64,000 nt of DNA, taken from positions 1 to 64,000 of the forward strand of contig NZ_JACNMS010000006.1 of assembly GCF_020595125.1 (NCBI RefSeq). The letters are read 5' to 3'. The stretch's first letter is position 1, and each line of letters starts with the position of its first letter. A program made the position numbers and the translations under genes. The stretch comes from Jeotgalibacillus aurantiacus. GTDB taxonomy: Bacteria > Bacillota > Bacilli > Bacillales > Jeotgalibacillaceae. Of the stretch, positions 35,047 through 43,523 are shown one piece after another. Under the pieces are notes generated by a model, which had not been told where the DNA came from, did not search any database, and saw only the letters and a list, made by a program, of their open reading frames with translations.

Positions 35047-35610
35047 GTGAAGGAAAAAATTACGGAACAAAGCATACGATTATTTGAGAAGAAGGGTTTT
35101 AGTGAAACGTCGATTCAGGATATTGTGGAAGCCAATGGTGTGACGAAGGGGACGTTTTATTATTATTTTTCGAGTAAAGAAGAGCTGCTGATGGATATTC
35201 AGCTGCGCTATATTGATGATCTGCTGGCGCAGCAGGAGCGTATTATGAAGGATGAATCGAAAAATTGTAAAACGAAGCTGTATGACATGGTGCATATGCT
35301 GATCAGTAATATTAAGACGCAAGGGGCCAGTGCGAAGGTTTTTTTCAGGGAAATGCGGAACCTGAATGAAGAGCGGCTTGCTCAGATTATTCCAAAGCGG
35401 GATCAGTTCCGCGTAACGATTGAGACACTTTTACAGCAGGGCATTGATCAGGGGGAATTCCGTCCGGACTTAAATCCGCCGATTGCGACATTTGGGGTGC
35501 TTGGCATGGCGAACTGGAGCTATCAGTGGTTTAATCCTGAAGGTGATCTGTCTGAGGAAGAAGTGGCCCGTATTTTTACGGATATGCTGCTGAAAGGAAT
35601 GGAGCTGTAG
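35047..35610 (+). CDS. TetR family transcriptional regulator
   Basis: 187 residues. N-terminal HTH domain: ITEQSIRLFEKKGFSETSIQ then VEANGVTKGTFYYYFSSKEEL (about 24-44). The C-terminal helical ligand domain would bind an acyl-CoA by analogy with FadR/YsiA of Bacillus (inference). Start GTG 35047 has AGAGG 10 bases upstream; GTG 35038 is too close to it. The regulator lies between the two units that carry the shared palindrome TACCRACCGGTYAGT, so it is the obvious candidate to bind it. Confidence 0.9.
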   Translation: MKEKITEQSIRLFEKKGFSETSIQDIVEANGVTKGTFYYYFSSKEELLMDIQLRYIDDLLAQQERIMKDESKNCKTKLYDMVHMLISNIKTQGASAKVFFREMRNLNEERLAQIIPKRDQFRVTIETLLQQGIDQGEFRPDLNPPIATFGVLGMANWSYQWFNPEGDLSEEEVARIFTDMLLKGMEL

Positions 35611-35631
35611 GAGAGGCATCTCTCCTTTTTT
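35609..35631 (+). terminator. Terminator of the TetR gene
   Basis: AGGAGAG / CTCTCCT with loop GCAT, followed by six Ts; overlaps the stop codon. Confidence 0.82.
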
Positions 35632-35644
35632 ACGACAATCAACA

Positions 35645-35660
35645 TACCAACCGGTTAGTA
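35645..35660 (+). promoter_or_regulatory. Candidate operator of the TetR regulator, copy 2
   Basis: TACCAACCGGTTAGTA, near-perfect palindrome, 17 bases upstream of the 3-hydroxyacyl-CoA dehydrogenase start. Confidence 0.72.
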
Positions 35661-35676
35661 CGAAGGAGGAAAAGGA

Positions 35677-36558
35677 ATGAACGAAGTGAAACAGGTGACG
35701 GTGATTGGTTCAGGCAGTATGGGGCATCAGATTGGCATGCTGTGTGCACTCGGGGGATACGAAACAGTGATTCAGGATATTAATGAGCAGGCATTACAGG
35801 AGGCGGAATTCAAGCTTCACACCATTATGGATCGCTGGGTGACAAAAGGGAAGATTCCAGAGAACGATAAAATGAAAGCGTTTCACCTTTTGCGTTTTTC
35901 AAATGATCTTGAAGAAGCGGTGCAGCAGGCAGACCTGGTGATTGAAGCCGTGACAGAAAAGCTCGATGTGAAAAGAGAAGTATTCAGGCATCTTGAAGCA
36001 TGTGCGCCGGCTCATACCGTATTTGCAACGAACAGCTCAACCATCGTCAACAGCCTGATTGCAGATGTGACAAAGCGTCCGGATAAAGTCGTTAACATGC
36101 ATTTCTTTTTCCCGCCACTTGTGATGGACTGTGTGGAGGTTGTGAAAAGTGAGGCGACGAGTGATGAAACGGCTGCCCTTGCGATGGAGGTATGCCGTGT
36201 CATTAACAGGACCGCCATACTTTTAACAAAAGAGATTTCAGGATTTGTTGCTAACCGTCTTCTTGGCGCACTGCAAAAAGAAGCGATGTCGCTGTATGAA
36301 CAGGGGATCGCGGATTTTAAAGACATCGATCTCATTTGTAAAAAAGCCTTAAATCACCCGATTGGTCCGTTCGAGCTGATGGATTTATCAGGGCTTGATG
36401 TCGCAAAGTTTGTGATGGAGCAGCGCTATCAGGAAACTGGTGACCCTGAGGACAAGCCGTTTCAGAGCGTGCTTGAAAAAGTGGACAAAGGGGAGCTCGG
36501 CCGTAAGACAGGCAAGGGCTGGTATGACTATTCGAAAGCAACAGTGACTAAAGGATAA
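35677..36558 (+). CDS. 3-hydroxyacyl-CoA dehydrogenase (3-hydroxybutyryl-CoA type)
   Basis: 293-residue NAD-dependent enzyme. Rossmann motif VIGSGSMGHQIGM (residues 9-21), the catalytic region NSSTIV and MHFFFPP with the active-site His, and the C-terminal domain with NRLLGALQKEA, NHPIGPFELMDLSGLD and GRKTGKGWYDY, as in PaaH/Hbd. It oxidises 3-hydroxyacyl-CoA to 3-oxoacyl-CoA. First gene of the second unit under the palindromic operator; strong GAAGGAGG RBS. Confidence 0.94.
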   Translation: MNEVKQVTVIGSGSMGHQIGMLCALGGYETVIQDINEQALQEAEFKLHTIMDRWVTKGKIPENDKMKAFHLLRFSNDLEEAVQQADLVIEAVTEKLDVKREVFRHLEACAPAHTVFATNSSTIVNSLIADVTKRPDKVVNMHFFFPPLVMDCVEVVKSEATSDETAALAMEVCRVINRTAILLTKEISGFVANRLLGALQKEAMSLYEQGIADFKDIDLICKKALNHPIGPFELMDLSGLDVAKFVMEQRYQETGDPEDKPFQSVLEKVDKGELGRKTGKGWYDYSKATVTKG

Positions 36559-36571
36559 GGGGTTGAGTGGC

Positions 36572-36985
36572 ATGTATGTAAATGAAGTGACGGTTCGGTT
36601 TTGTGAGACAGATGCATTGGGTCATGTAAACAATACGAGTTATTTTATTTATTTCGAAGAAGCCAGGGTACAGTTTATCGCCTCACTAGGCTACAGCATG
36701 AACGTGGAGGACTGGCGCTTTATTATTGCCTCAACGAAATGTGAGTTTAAGAGTCAGGGATATTTTGACCAGAAGCTCAAAGTCGAAAGCTATATTTCCC
36801 GCATTGGCACAAAAAGCTTTCAGCTTGAACACCGTGTTACGTGCGCACAGACGCGGACGTTAATTGCTGAAGGAACAGCAGTCGTTGTGTATTTTGACTT
36901 TGCCAATCAGAGAAGTGCGGCGATCCCGGATGATATGAGGCGTGAGCTTGAGCAGCATTTGATCGCTGAGGGTGAGCGGGTATGA
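36572..36985 (+). CDS. Acyl-CoA thioesterase (4HBT/YbgC-like hot-dog fold)
   Basis: 137 residues. The 4-hydroxybenzoyl-CoA thioesterase pattern RFCETDALGHVNNTSYFIYFEEAR carries the catalytic Asp of ETDALGHVNN near residue 13. Predicted to hydrolyse an acyl-CoA. Start ATG 36572 lies 9-10 bases after AAGGGG; a TTG at 36563 is possible. Its stop overlaps the start of the following kinase gene. Confidence 0.88.
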   Translation: MYVNEVTVRFCETDALGHVNNTSYFIYFEEARVQFIASLGYSMNVEDWRFIIASTKCEFKSQGYFDQKLKVESYISRIGTKSFQLEHRVTCAQTRTLIAEGTAVVVYFDFANQRSAAIPDDMRRELEQHLIAEGERV

Positions 36986-38040
36986 AGCAGGCGGATACGA
37001 TCGCGGTAAAAGAAGGAGAAGGGCTCGACCTTCGCACCCTCGAAACTTTTTTAAGGCGTAACCTGACTGATTTACCGGATGGACATCTGACGGTCGAACA
37101 GTTTTGGGCAGGACATTCGAATTTAACGTATCAGCTTGAGATTGGGGATTGGGAGGCGGTGCTCAGACGGCCGCCGTTAGGACCGGTTGCACCGAAAGCG
37201 CATGATATGAACCGGGAGTTTAAGATTTTATCAGCGCTACATTCGCATTTTTCACCTGCACCTGAGCCGATTCTTTTTTCGGACGACGAATCCGTTGTGG
37301 GCAGTCCGTTTTTTATCATGGAGCGTAAACGCGGTATCGTGCTCGATACGTCATTTCCGGAAGGGTTGGCCGTGACCCCGGAGATTTGTCGCGGGCTTTC
37401 ACAGACGATGGTCGACTGGCTGGTGGAGCTGCACGCGATTGATTATAAGAAAACGGGTCTTGTTGAGATCAGTAACCCCGACGGCTTTATGGAAAGACAG
37501 GTGCACGGCTGGATCGGGAGGTATGGGCGTGCGAAAACAGATGACATACCTGAAGCGGAGAGGCTGAAGGTGTGGATGACGGCGAATATGCCAAAAAGCC
37601 AGCCGCCAACGGTGATTCACTATGATTATAAATTGAACAATGCGATGTTCAGCGGGGATCTGAAGGAAATGATCGGACTGTTTGACTGGGAGATGTCAAC
37701 GGTTGGAGATCCTCTGGCTGACCTTGGAGCGGCGATGAGCTACTGGATTCAGCACGATGATCCGAAATTGTTAAAGTTCGGATTAGGAAAACCTTCAGTG
37801 ACGATTACGGAAGGATTCATGAGTCGGCAGGAATTTATTGAAGCGTATGCGACGAAAAGCGGTCGTGACGTATCAGATATGGACTTTTACTTGACGTTTG
37901 CGTACTTCAAGCTTGCGGTCATTTGCCAGCAGATTTATTTCCGCTATCGAAAAGGACAGACAAACGATGCGCGTTTTGCTCATTTTGATCAGTTTGTTAA
38001 AACGTTACTCGTCCATGCAGCAAGTGTGATCGAAGACTAA
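36982..38040 (+). CDS. APH-like phosphotransferase (ACAD10/11-associated type)
   Basis: 352 residues of the aminoglycoside phosphotransferase (APH/choline kinase) fold. Catalytic loop HYDYKLNNAMF near residue 213, the DFG-equivalent GLFDWEMSTVGDPLADLG following it, and an N-terminal WAGHSNLTYQL nucleotide loop. In eukaryotes this domain is fused to ACAD10/11, where it phosphorylates 4-hydroxyacyl-CoAs for their catabolism. The bacterial neighbours here (two acyl-CoA dehydrogenases) suggest the same split-gene pathway. Overlaps the thioesterase gene by four bases. Confidence 0.88.
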   Translation: MKQADTIAVKEGEGLDLRTLETFLRRNLTDLPDGHLTVEQFWAGHSNLTYQLEIGDWEAVLRRPPLGPVAPKAHDMNREFKILSALHSHFSPAPEPILFSDDESVVGSPFFIMERKRGIVLDTSFPEGLAVTPEICRGLSQTMVDWLVELHAIDYKKTGLVEISNPDGFMERQVHGWIGRYGRAKTDDIPEAERLKVWMTANMPKSQPPTVIHYDYKLNNAMFSGDLKEMIGLFDWEMSTVGDPLADLGAAMSYWIQHDDPKLLKFGLGKPSVTITEGFMSRQEFIEAYATKSGRDVSDMDFYLTFAYFKLAVICQQIYFRYRKGQTNDARFAHFDQFVKTLLVHAASVIED

Positions 38041-38067
38041 TCTGACCATTCAGGGGAGGTTTTTGAA

Positions 38068-39846
38068 ATGGAAAAACGAACTGTGTTACATAGGGGAGCG
38101 AGCTTTTTGTATGCAGCGCTTGATCCTGAAGAGATCTTTACGCCGGAGGATTTTACTGATGAGCATCGAATGATCGGTGCGACAGCCAAACAGTTTATCG
38201 AAAAAGAAGTGGCGCCTTATGTGGAGCGGATTGAGCAGCAGGAATTTGAACTTGTGCCGGAGCTAATGCGAAAAGCGGGGGATCTCGGTCTCCTCGCTCA
38301 CAGCATTCCCGAGCAGTATGGCGGGCTGGGGCTTGATAAAATCAGCAAGGGAATCGTTGGTGAAATGATTGGTTCTGCAGGAGGTTATGGTGTCGCGCAT
38401 TCCAACAATACGTGTATCGCAACGCTGCCTATTACGTATTTTGGGACAGATGAGCAAAAGAAAAAGTATTTGCCAAAGCTCGCTTCAGGAGAATGGATCG
38501 GCGCGTATTGCTTAACAGAACCGAATGCAGGCTCAGATGCACTGTCTGCTCAAACGACTGCTGTGCTGAATGACGAAGGTACCCATTATGTATTAAATGG
38601 AACGAAAATTTATATTACGAACGCGGTGTTTTCAGACACCTTTATCGTGTATGCAAAAGTGGATGGCCAGCACTTTACTGCGTTTATTGTGGAGAAAGAT
38701 TTTAAGGGCTTATCACTTGGGCCAGAGGAACAGAAAATGGGGATAAAGGGCTCATCTACCCGGTCCGTGATTTTGGAAGATTGCTTTGTGCCGGTTGAAA
38801 ACCTGTTAGGGGAAGTCGGCAGAGGACACGTGATTGCACTGAACGTGCTGAACCTCGGTCGTTTCAATCTCGGATCTGCAGGGGCAGGGGTATCAAAAAC
38901 CGCTTTAAAGAAAACGATCTCCTTTGTAAAAGAGCGCAAGCAGTTTAAACGGGCGATTGCTGAATTCCCTGCCACAAAGCAAAAGTTAGCGTGGATGGCT
39001 GCCCGCATTTACGCAGCAGAATCACTGCAATACCGGACAGCCAGCCTGATCGAGGACGCGCTCGGTAATCTGGCAACGTCATCCGACCGCAAACTGATCG
39101 GCCAGCAGATGGGAGAATATGCGGTGGAGTGTGCAGTTTGTAAAGTGTTTGGCTCAGAAACGCTCGATTATGTCGTCGATGAAGCGCTGCAGCTGCACGG
39201 CGGTGCCGGATTCATTAAAGAATACGGCATTGAACAGATGTACCGTGATTCAAGAATCAACCGGATTTTCGAAGGTACAAACGAAATCAACCGCCTGCTC
39301 ATCCCGACTCATCTTTTCCGGAAAGTAATGAAGGGGGAAGTGGACCTGGCAAGTAAGGTGCAGGCGGCTTTCAGAGCGCTTCGTAACCCTTCACGTGTTG
39401 AAGGCAGCCTGGCACAGGAGCGGGCGGCAGTTGAAACGATCCGAAATCTGTTCTTAGTTAATGCGGGACTAGTATATGAAAAGTACGGTGAAACCTTAGT
39501 AAATGAGCAGGAAGTGCTGATGAATCTGGCGGACCTTGCGATAACACTATTTGCTGCAGAATCAGCAGTGCTCAGAACGCAAAAAGCCGTATTGAAAAAC
39601 GGAGAAGAAAAAGAAACGATGAAAATGGATTTGACGAGATCGTATTTAGAAAGTGCAATATGGGATGCTGAGAGGATTTCGCGTGTGCTCGTCTGCAATG
39701 TTTGTGATGGTGAAAAGCGTGAAGAGATGCTGACGTTGACCATTCGTGCTTGCAGCGGCTTTAATTCTCTTGGCGGGCAGGTTGAAGTGAACCGGGGGAT
39801 TGCGGATCGGTTGGTGGAGAGTGAGGCGTGGGGACGTATATTTTGA
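38068..39846 (+). CDS. Acyl-CoA dehydrogenase (long form)
   Basis: 592 residues, longer than classical acyl-CoA dehydrogenases by a ~190-residue C-terminal extension, as in Bacillus FadE. Blocks: GAYCLTEPNAGSDALSAQT (about 148-166), YVLNGTKIYITNA, RKQFKRAIAEFPATKQKLA, LQLHGGAGFIKEYG with the catalytic Glu region, and YRDSRINRIFEGTNEINR. First step of beta-oxidation. Last gene of the unit; its final codons (TGGGGACGTATATTTTGA) are echoed 1.07 kb downstream. Confidence 0.93.
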   Translation: MEKRTVLHRGASFLYAALDPEEIFTPEDFTDEHRMIGATAKQFIEKEVAPYVERIEQQEFELVPELMRKAGDLGLLAHSIPEQYGGLGLDKISKGIVGEMIGSAGGYGVAHSNNTCIATLPITYFGTDEQKKKYLPKLASGEWIGAYCLTEPNAGSDALSAQTTAVLNDEGTHYVLNGTKIYITNAVFSDTFIVYAKVDGQHFTAFIVEKDFKGLSLGPEEQKMGIKGSSTRSVILEDCFVPVENLLGEVGRGHVIALNVLNLGRFNLGSAGAGVSKTALKKTISFVKERKQFKRAIAEFPATKQKLAWMAARIYAAESLQYRTASLIEDALGNLATSSDRKLIGQQMGEYAVECAVCKVFGSETLDYVVDEALQLHGGAGFIKEYGIEQMYRDSRINRIFEGTNEINRLLIPTHLFRKVMKGEVDLASKVQAAFRALRNPSRVEGSLAQERAAVETIRNLFLVNAGLVYEKYGETLVNEQEVLMNLADLAITLFAAESAVLRTQKAVLKNGEEKETMKMDLTRSYLESAIWDAERISRVLVCNVCDGEKREEMLTLTIRACSGFNSLGGQVEVNRGIADRLVESEAWGRIF

Positions 39847-39858
39847 ATCATTCGATTG
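39827..39858. repeat. 32-bp repeat at the end of the acyl-CoA dehydrogenase gene
   Basis: Matches 40902-40933 at 29 of 32 positions; core GACGTAT.TTTTGAATCATTC. It includes the stop codon of the long acyl-CoA dehydrogenase. Weaker relatives lie near 39892 (ACACGTATTTTGAATATGGA) and 40001 (GGGGACCTATGTTTTG). Confidence 0.75.
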
Positions 39859-39916
39859 GCGAAAAGAATTTGGGGATCTTGGTTTAGCGGTACACGTATT
39901 TTGAATATGGAATGAT

Positions 39917-39950
39917 TAAAACCCCTGCCTGGATGAAAAGCGGGGGTTTT
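39917..39950 (+). terminator. Terminator of the acyl-CoA catabolic unit
   Basis: AAAACCCCTGC / GCGGGGGTTTT stem with an 11-base loop. Confidence 0.82.
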
Positions 39951-40044
39951 GAGCTGAGTTGAAAAGATCATTTACTTGCGAATGAGAAGATTGGGAAACA
40001 CGGGGACCTATGTTTTGTGAGTACATAAATAATAATTATAGTTG

Positions 40045-40884
40045 TTAACCCAAAATCTCAATACCTTTCAAATTCAACTTACTAAAATCAACTTTAACTG
40101 CACCCATTTCATACATAATATTTGACCTATTGTTAAATCCGCCGTGGTCATCATTACCAATGGTTATTAACATATTATTCTTTTGACAAAAGTCTATAAG
40201 GGCATTTGTTGTTTCTTCTGAATGCGTTGTGTAATAACATTCAAAGCCATCTGCACCCATGCTTTTAAGTGTATTTAAACGAGGTTCTATTTCAAAAAGA
40301 TTATTTTTCATTGTCTCACCAATATGGGCAACAACTGCTTTACCATGTGCCTTATGTATCACATTTATTACATATTCAATTGATGGAAATGAATTTTTGG
40401 CTTTAATATTATTATCACTTATGAGCTTGAAAAAACTAGGAACATCCTTAACTAAGTTTTTGGTCTTTAGGTAGTCAATACCTTTCCATCCACCGTTTTT
40501 TAGATTTCGATTGTAAGAATTGAATTCCTCTATACTTATTTCCTTATAGTCAACACTCATCTTTTTTATCAATTCTACATCGATGTCAGCATAAACCGTC
40601 TCACATTGTTTACAAATATCAATGAGCTCTTTATTTTCAAAATTGAAGTCATAAGCGAGAATATGGAATTCTTTATCTTCAAACGAAGTAGAGATTTCAG
40701 CTCCTCGAATTAATTTGATTTGGTTCGCTTTACACAAAGGTATAAGCTCGTTATAAGCTGCAGTTGTGTTGTGGTCGCTTACACATAATAAGTCAATGCC
40801 AAGCTCTTTTGCTTTCTTGACAATTTCTTCAGGGGAACGGGTACTATCGGAATAGTGTGAGTGAATATGTAAATCTGCATACAT
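40045..40884 (-). CDS. PHP domain phosphoesterase
   Basis: 279 residues of the PHP superfamily. Metal-binding signatures: DLHIHSHYSD (4-13), CVSDHNT (34-40), RGAEIST (60-66), VVAHIGE (about 184-190) and GNDDHGG (about 252-258). Predicted phosphatase or nuclease of small nucleotides (YciV/TrpH-like); substrate unknown. AGGTGAAATTTT precedes the start. Single leftward gene framed by 32-bp direct repeats, AT-rich compared with the catabolic cluster beside it. Confidence 0.85.
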   Translation of the reverse strand: MYADLHIHSHYSDSTRSPEEIVKKAKELGIDLLCVSDHNTTAAYNELIPLCKANQIKLIRGAEISTSFEDKEFHILAYDFNFENKELIDICKQCETVYADIDVELIKKMSVDYKEISIEEFNSYNRNLKNGGWKGIDYLKTKNLVKDVPSFFKLISDNNIKAKNSFPSIEYVINVIHKAHGKAVVAHIGETMKNNLFEIEPRLNTLKSMGADGFECYYTTHSEETTNALIDFCQKNNMLITIGNDDHGGFNNRSNIMYEMGAVKVDFSKLNLKGIEILG

Positions 40885-40901
40885 TAAAATTTCACCTCAA
40901 A

Positions 40902-40933
40902 CGTGGAGACGTATGTTTTGAATCATTCGAATG
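40902..40933. repeat. 32-bp repeat, second copy
   Basis: Copy of 39827-39858 located just beyond the PHP gene start. The two copies frame a 1.07-kb segment carrying that gene. Confidence 0.75.
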
Positions 40934-41049
40934 TAGAAATAAATTCAGTTGTATTTGACATAAAAGCTATGTATTTAATAGTAGTATATTTATATATCAA
41001 AGAATTTTAACTTCCAATGATGAAATGTTTGTCCAGTGAAAAGAATTTT

Positions 41050-41754
41050 TTATTGTAGGTAACTTAGTGGTTGGACGACCTCACATACTTCACTTTCTTC
41101 AATAAACTTTGTAACAATAGCAGAATGCGAATTACCTACTATAAATAGAATACGCTCTTCATTAGAATCAATAAGACGAGTTAAGTTACCAAACATGATT
41201 AAATTCCTTTTATACCACCAACTTAACCAGTTCATACCGACGTAATGATTAACATCGCCAATGCGTGCTATATTTACATATATTTTATGCAACTTGTTAA
41301 GTAGAGTAGGAGCGTTTAACTCTTTGTAAAAGTCTATTATACTTTTTCCCTCTAATAATTCAGGGTATTCAAAGCCTTGGTATATTTCACTTAAAAGTTC
41401 TGGCTGATTGTCCTTTGCCCAACTCTCAACTTCTCCATAATCCATATCTGATTTACCCATCCAATCAATCGGATAAATCTGCTCGTGGCCCAGCTGTAAA
41501 CCTAACCGAAAGCCTACTTGATATATTTCATTCATTTGTAGTTCATACGTACCCAGTTTATAATTTTTATATTTTTCATTACATTTTTTACTGCCTTCTG
41601 GGACCATTTCAACTGCAATCTTCGTCGGTTTGAACTTCTCTAGTTTAGATACTAATTCCTCTATTTCCCTTTGTCTTATGTCTGAGTTTAGCCCCTCAAA
41701 TTCAGACATATGAAAACTTCCAAGTATAAGAACTTTTGCTTTTTCCGGTTTCAA
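41050..41754 (-). CDS. DUF5694 family protein (TraB/Tiki-like fold)
   Basis: 234 residues, starting TTG behind AAGGAGG. KVLILGSFHMSE at residues 8-19, PTKIAVEMVPEG near 43 and GNSH(S) near the end are the conserved spots of this family, related to TraB/GumN-like proteases by fold (from memory). No membrane segment or signal peptide. Function unknown. Preceded by ~110 bases with no recognised element. Confidence 0.75.
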   Translation of the reverse strand: MKPEKAKVLILGSFHMSEFEGLNSDIRQREIEELVSKLEKFKPTKIAVEMVPEGSKKCNEKYKNYKLGTYELQMNEIYQVGFRLGLQLGHEQIYPIDWMGKSDMDYGEVESWAKDNQPELLSEIYQGFEYPELLEGKSIIDFYKELNAPTLLNKLHKIYVNIARIGDVNHYVGMNWLSWWYKRNLIMFGNLTRLIDSNEERILFIVGNSHSAIVTKFIEESEVCEVVQPLSYLQ

Positions 41755-41902
41755 TTAAATACCTCCTTAAATAACTACCCGTTCCTCATAGACTAACTCC
41801 CAACCCTCTCCAACACCAATCATTGGATATTGGTATCTTATCTTACAGACAACTTTCTATTAACAGACCAGGGGTTTCCTTTCTATTCAAAACACGGGTA
41901 TC

Positions 41903-42190
41903 CTATAAAGCTAGATTAAACCCCAACTGAACGCCAAACGGAATAGAAAACCACGTAATAAAAATGGAGAATAACAAAAATACCTTAGGCTTCTTGCTTC
42001 TAAAAATAAATAACCCCAGTAAAAATCCTAAAGCCCAAAGAGGTAAAATCACAAAAAATTCAGGGGCCACCCAAGTCTCATCCGTGTAGTTCTCTGCTAT
42101 CGTACCTCCTGCAAAAAAAGTAGAGATTAGTATAGCGATTAAGCCGCTGAAAATCGTGTTTAGAACATATGTGATCTTTATTTTTTTCAA
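41903..42190 (-). CDS. Small membrane protein
   Basis: 95 residues with three membrane helices (VLNTIFSGLIAILISTFFAG, FFVILPLWALGFLLGLFIF and VFLLFSIFITWFSIPFGV). Start TTG 42190 has AAAGGGG nine bases upstream; the longer frame from 42247 is less likely. Not recognised. Confidence 0.6.
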   Translation of the reverse strand: MKKIKITYVLNTIFSGLIAILISTFFAGGTIAENYTDETWVAPEFFVILPLWALGFLLGLFIFRSKKPKVFLLFSIFITWFSIPFGVQLGFNLAL

Positions 42191-42343
42191 AGCAATCAAC
42201 CCCTTTACAAAGTATGCAGACAAATGTTTATGAGGTTTCATAAACAAGTAAATGTATTGATATATCTTAAAAATTGGTTTTCTAATAACCTGTCATTTTA
42301 TAAAAAACAGATTCAAAAAATACTTTAGGCAAGCAAGTATCAA

Positions 42344-42681
42344 TCATTCAAAAACCTGCCGCAGCTCAATCTGCCCTTCACCAAATCCTTGAGGATCCGG
42401 CATTTTCATTGCCCATTCGATTGAACATCAATTAAGATAAACCCCGCCACTACATTTTCAGTATCTGCAAAAGGTCCGTGAGTCACAACTGGTTTTTCAT
42501 CTGGAACCGGATAAGATAGGCGCATACCATTCGAGCTTGGGTGAAGGCCTTTCGCCATAACGCGTACGCCAGCATAGACGAGTTCCTGATTAAATTGATC
42601 CATGGCATCCATCAGCTCCTGACTTGGAAGGTGACCGGCCTCGGAATTTTTTGAAGCTTTGACGATTAACATGAAAAGCAT
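42344..42681 (-). pseudogene. YCII/DGPF-domain protein, frameshifted
   Basis: Starts MLFMLIVKASKNSEAGHLPS behind AAGGAGGAC and continues through the typical VTHGPFADTENVVAGF and ILIDVQS. At ~42425 the frame is lost and stops at 42406. The adjacent frame continues EWAMKMPDPQGFGEGQIELRQ and VFE, the usual end of the family, to a stop at 42344. About five codons between the two halves are missing, so a deletion that is not a multiple of three is likely. Confidence 0.85.
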
Positions 42682-42966
42682 GTTGTCCTCCTTCAAAACC
42701 GTTTTTTCAGCCATGATATATGACAGAAGATCGCAATTTCCATTTAGAAATATATGTTAATATTAGTTTATCATAAGTGAAATCTATAGAGAACAAACAA
42801 CATTAAGGATTCTCTATTGTGAACTTTGTCATCATGATGATGTCTCGAATGAAAATTGAATACGTAAGTTTAGAATCGTAATTGTGTGAGGATACAAAAC
42901 TAAATGCAGTAATTTGAATCACAAGGTCTATTTTAATTTCCAATATGATAAAATCGGAGGACGTCC

Positions 42967-43497
42967 ATGAGTCATTTAGAAGAGAAATATCTTAAGTACA
43001 TATTGGTGCAGTATAAACATCTGAAAACCCGTGCAGATCAGGGTATTGACCAATTATCTGAAGAGGAATGGTTCTGGAAACCGGGTGAGGAATTGAATAG
43101 TATTGCTATTTTAATGAAGCATTTAAGTGGTAATATGCATTCGCGCTGGCTCGATTTTCTGACGAGTGATGGTGAAAAGGAATGTAGAAATCGGGATATG
43201 GAGTTTGTGATTGAAGGTGATCGGGCCGGTATCTTGATAGAAAGGTGGGAAAGCGGCTGGCGTTTGCTTTTTGAAACAATCGAGTGTCTTGAAGCGGATG
43301 ACCTGGAGAAAACCGTCACTTTAAGAGGGCAGCCCATCACGGTTTTACAGGCAATCCAGACGGAGCTGTCTCATATCAGTTATCATGTGGGCCAGATATT
43401 GTTTTTAGGAAAGCAGATCAAGGATGACGCTTGGACGATATTGAGTATACCGAAAAACGGATTAGAAGCATTTATTAAAAAAGTGAAGGGGGATTAG
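42967..43497 (+). CDS. DUF1572 (DinB-like) family protein
   Basis: 176 residues forming a DinB-type four-helix bundle. Conserved spots are the N-terminal YILVQYKHLKTRADQGIDQL, a MKHLSGNMHSRWLDFLTSDG segment with metal-ligand histidine, and LSHISYHVGQILFLGK near the C-terminus with two more histidines. Possible metal-dependent transferase; function unknown. CGGAGGACGTCC is the RBS. Confidence 0.85.
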   Translation: MSHLEEKYLKYILVQYKHLKTRADQGIDQLSEEEWFWKPGEELNSIAILMKHLSGNMHSRWLDFLTSDGEKECRNRDMEFVIEGDRAGILIERWESGWRLLFETIECLEADDLEKTVTLRGQPITVLQAIQTELSHISYHVGQILFLGKQIKDDAWTILSIPKNGLEAFIKKVKGD

Positions 43498-43523
43498 GCC
43501 GGGAAACCAGGTCTTAAAATCTT

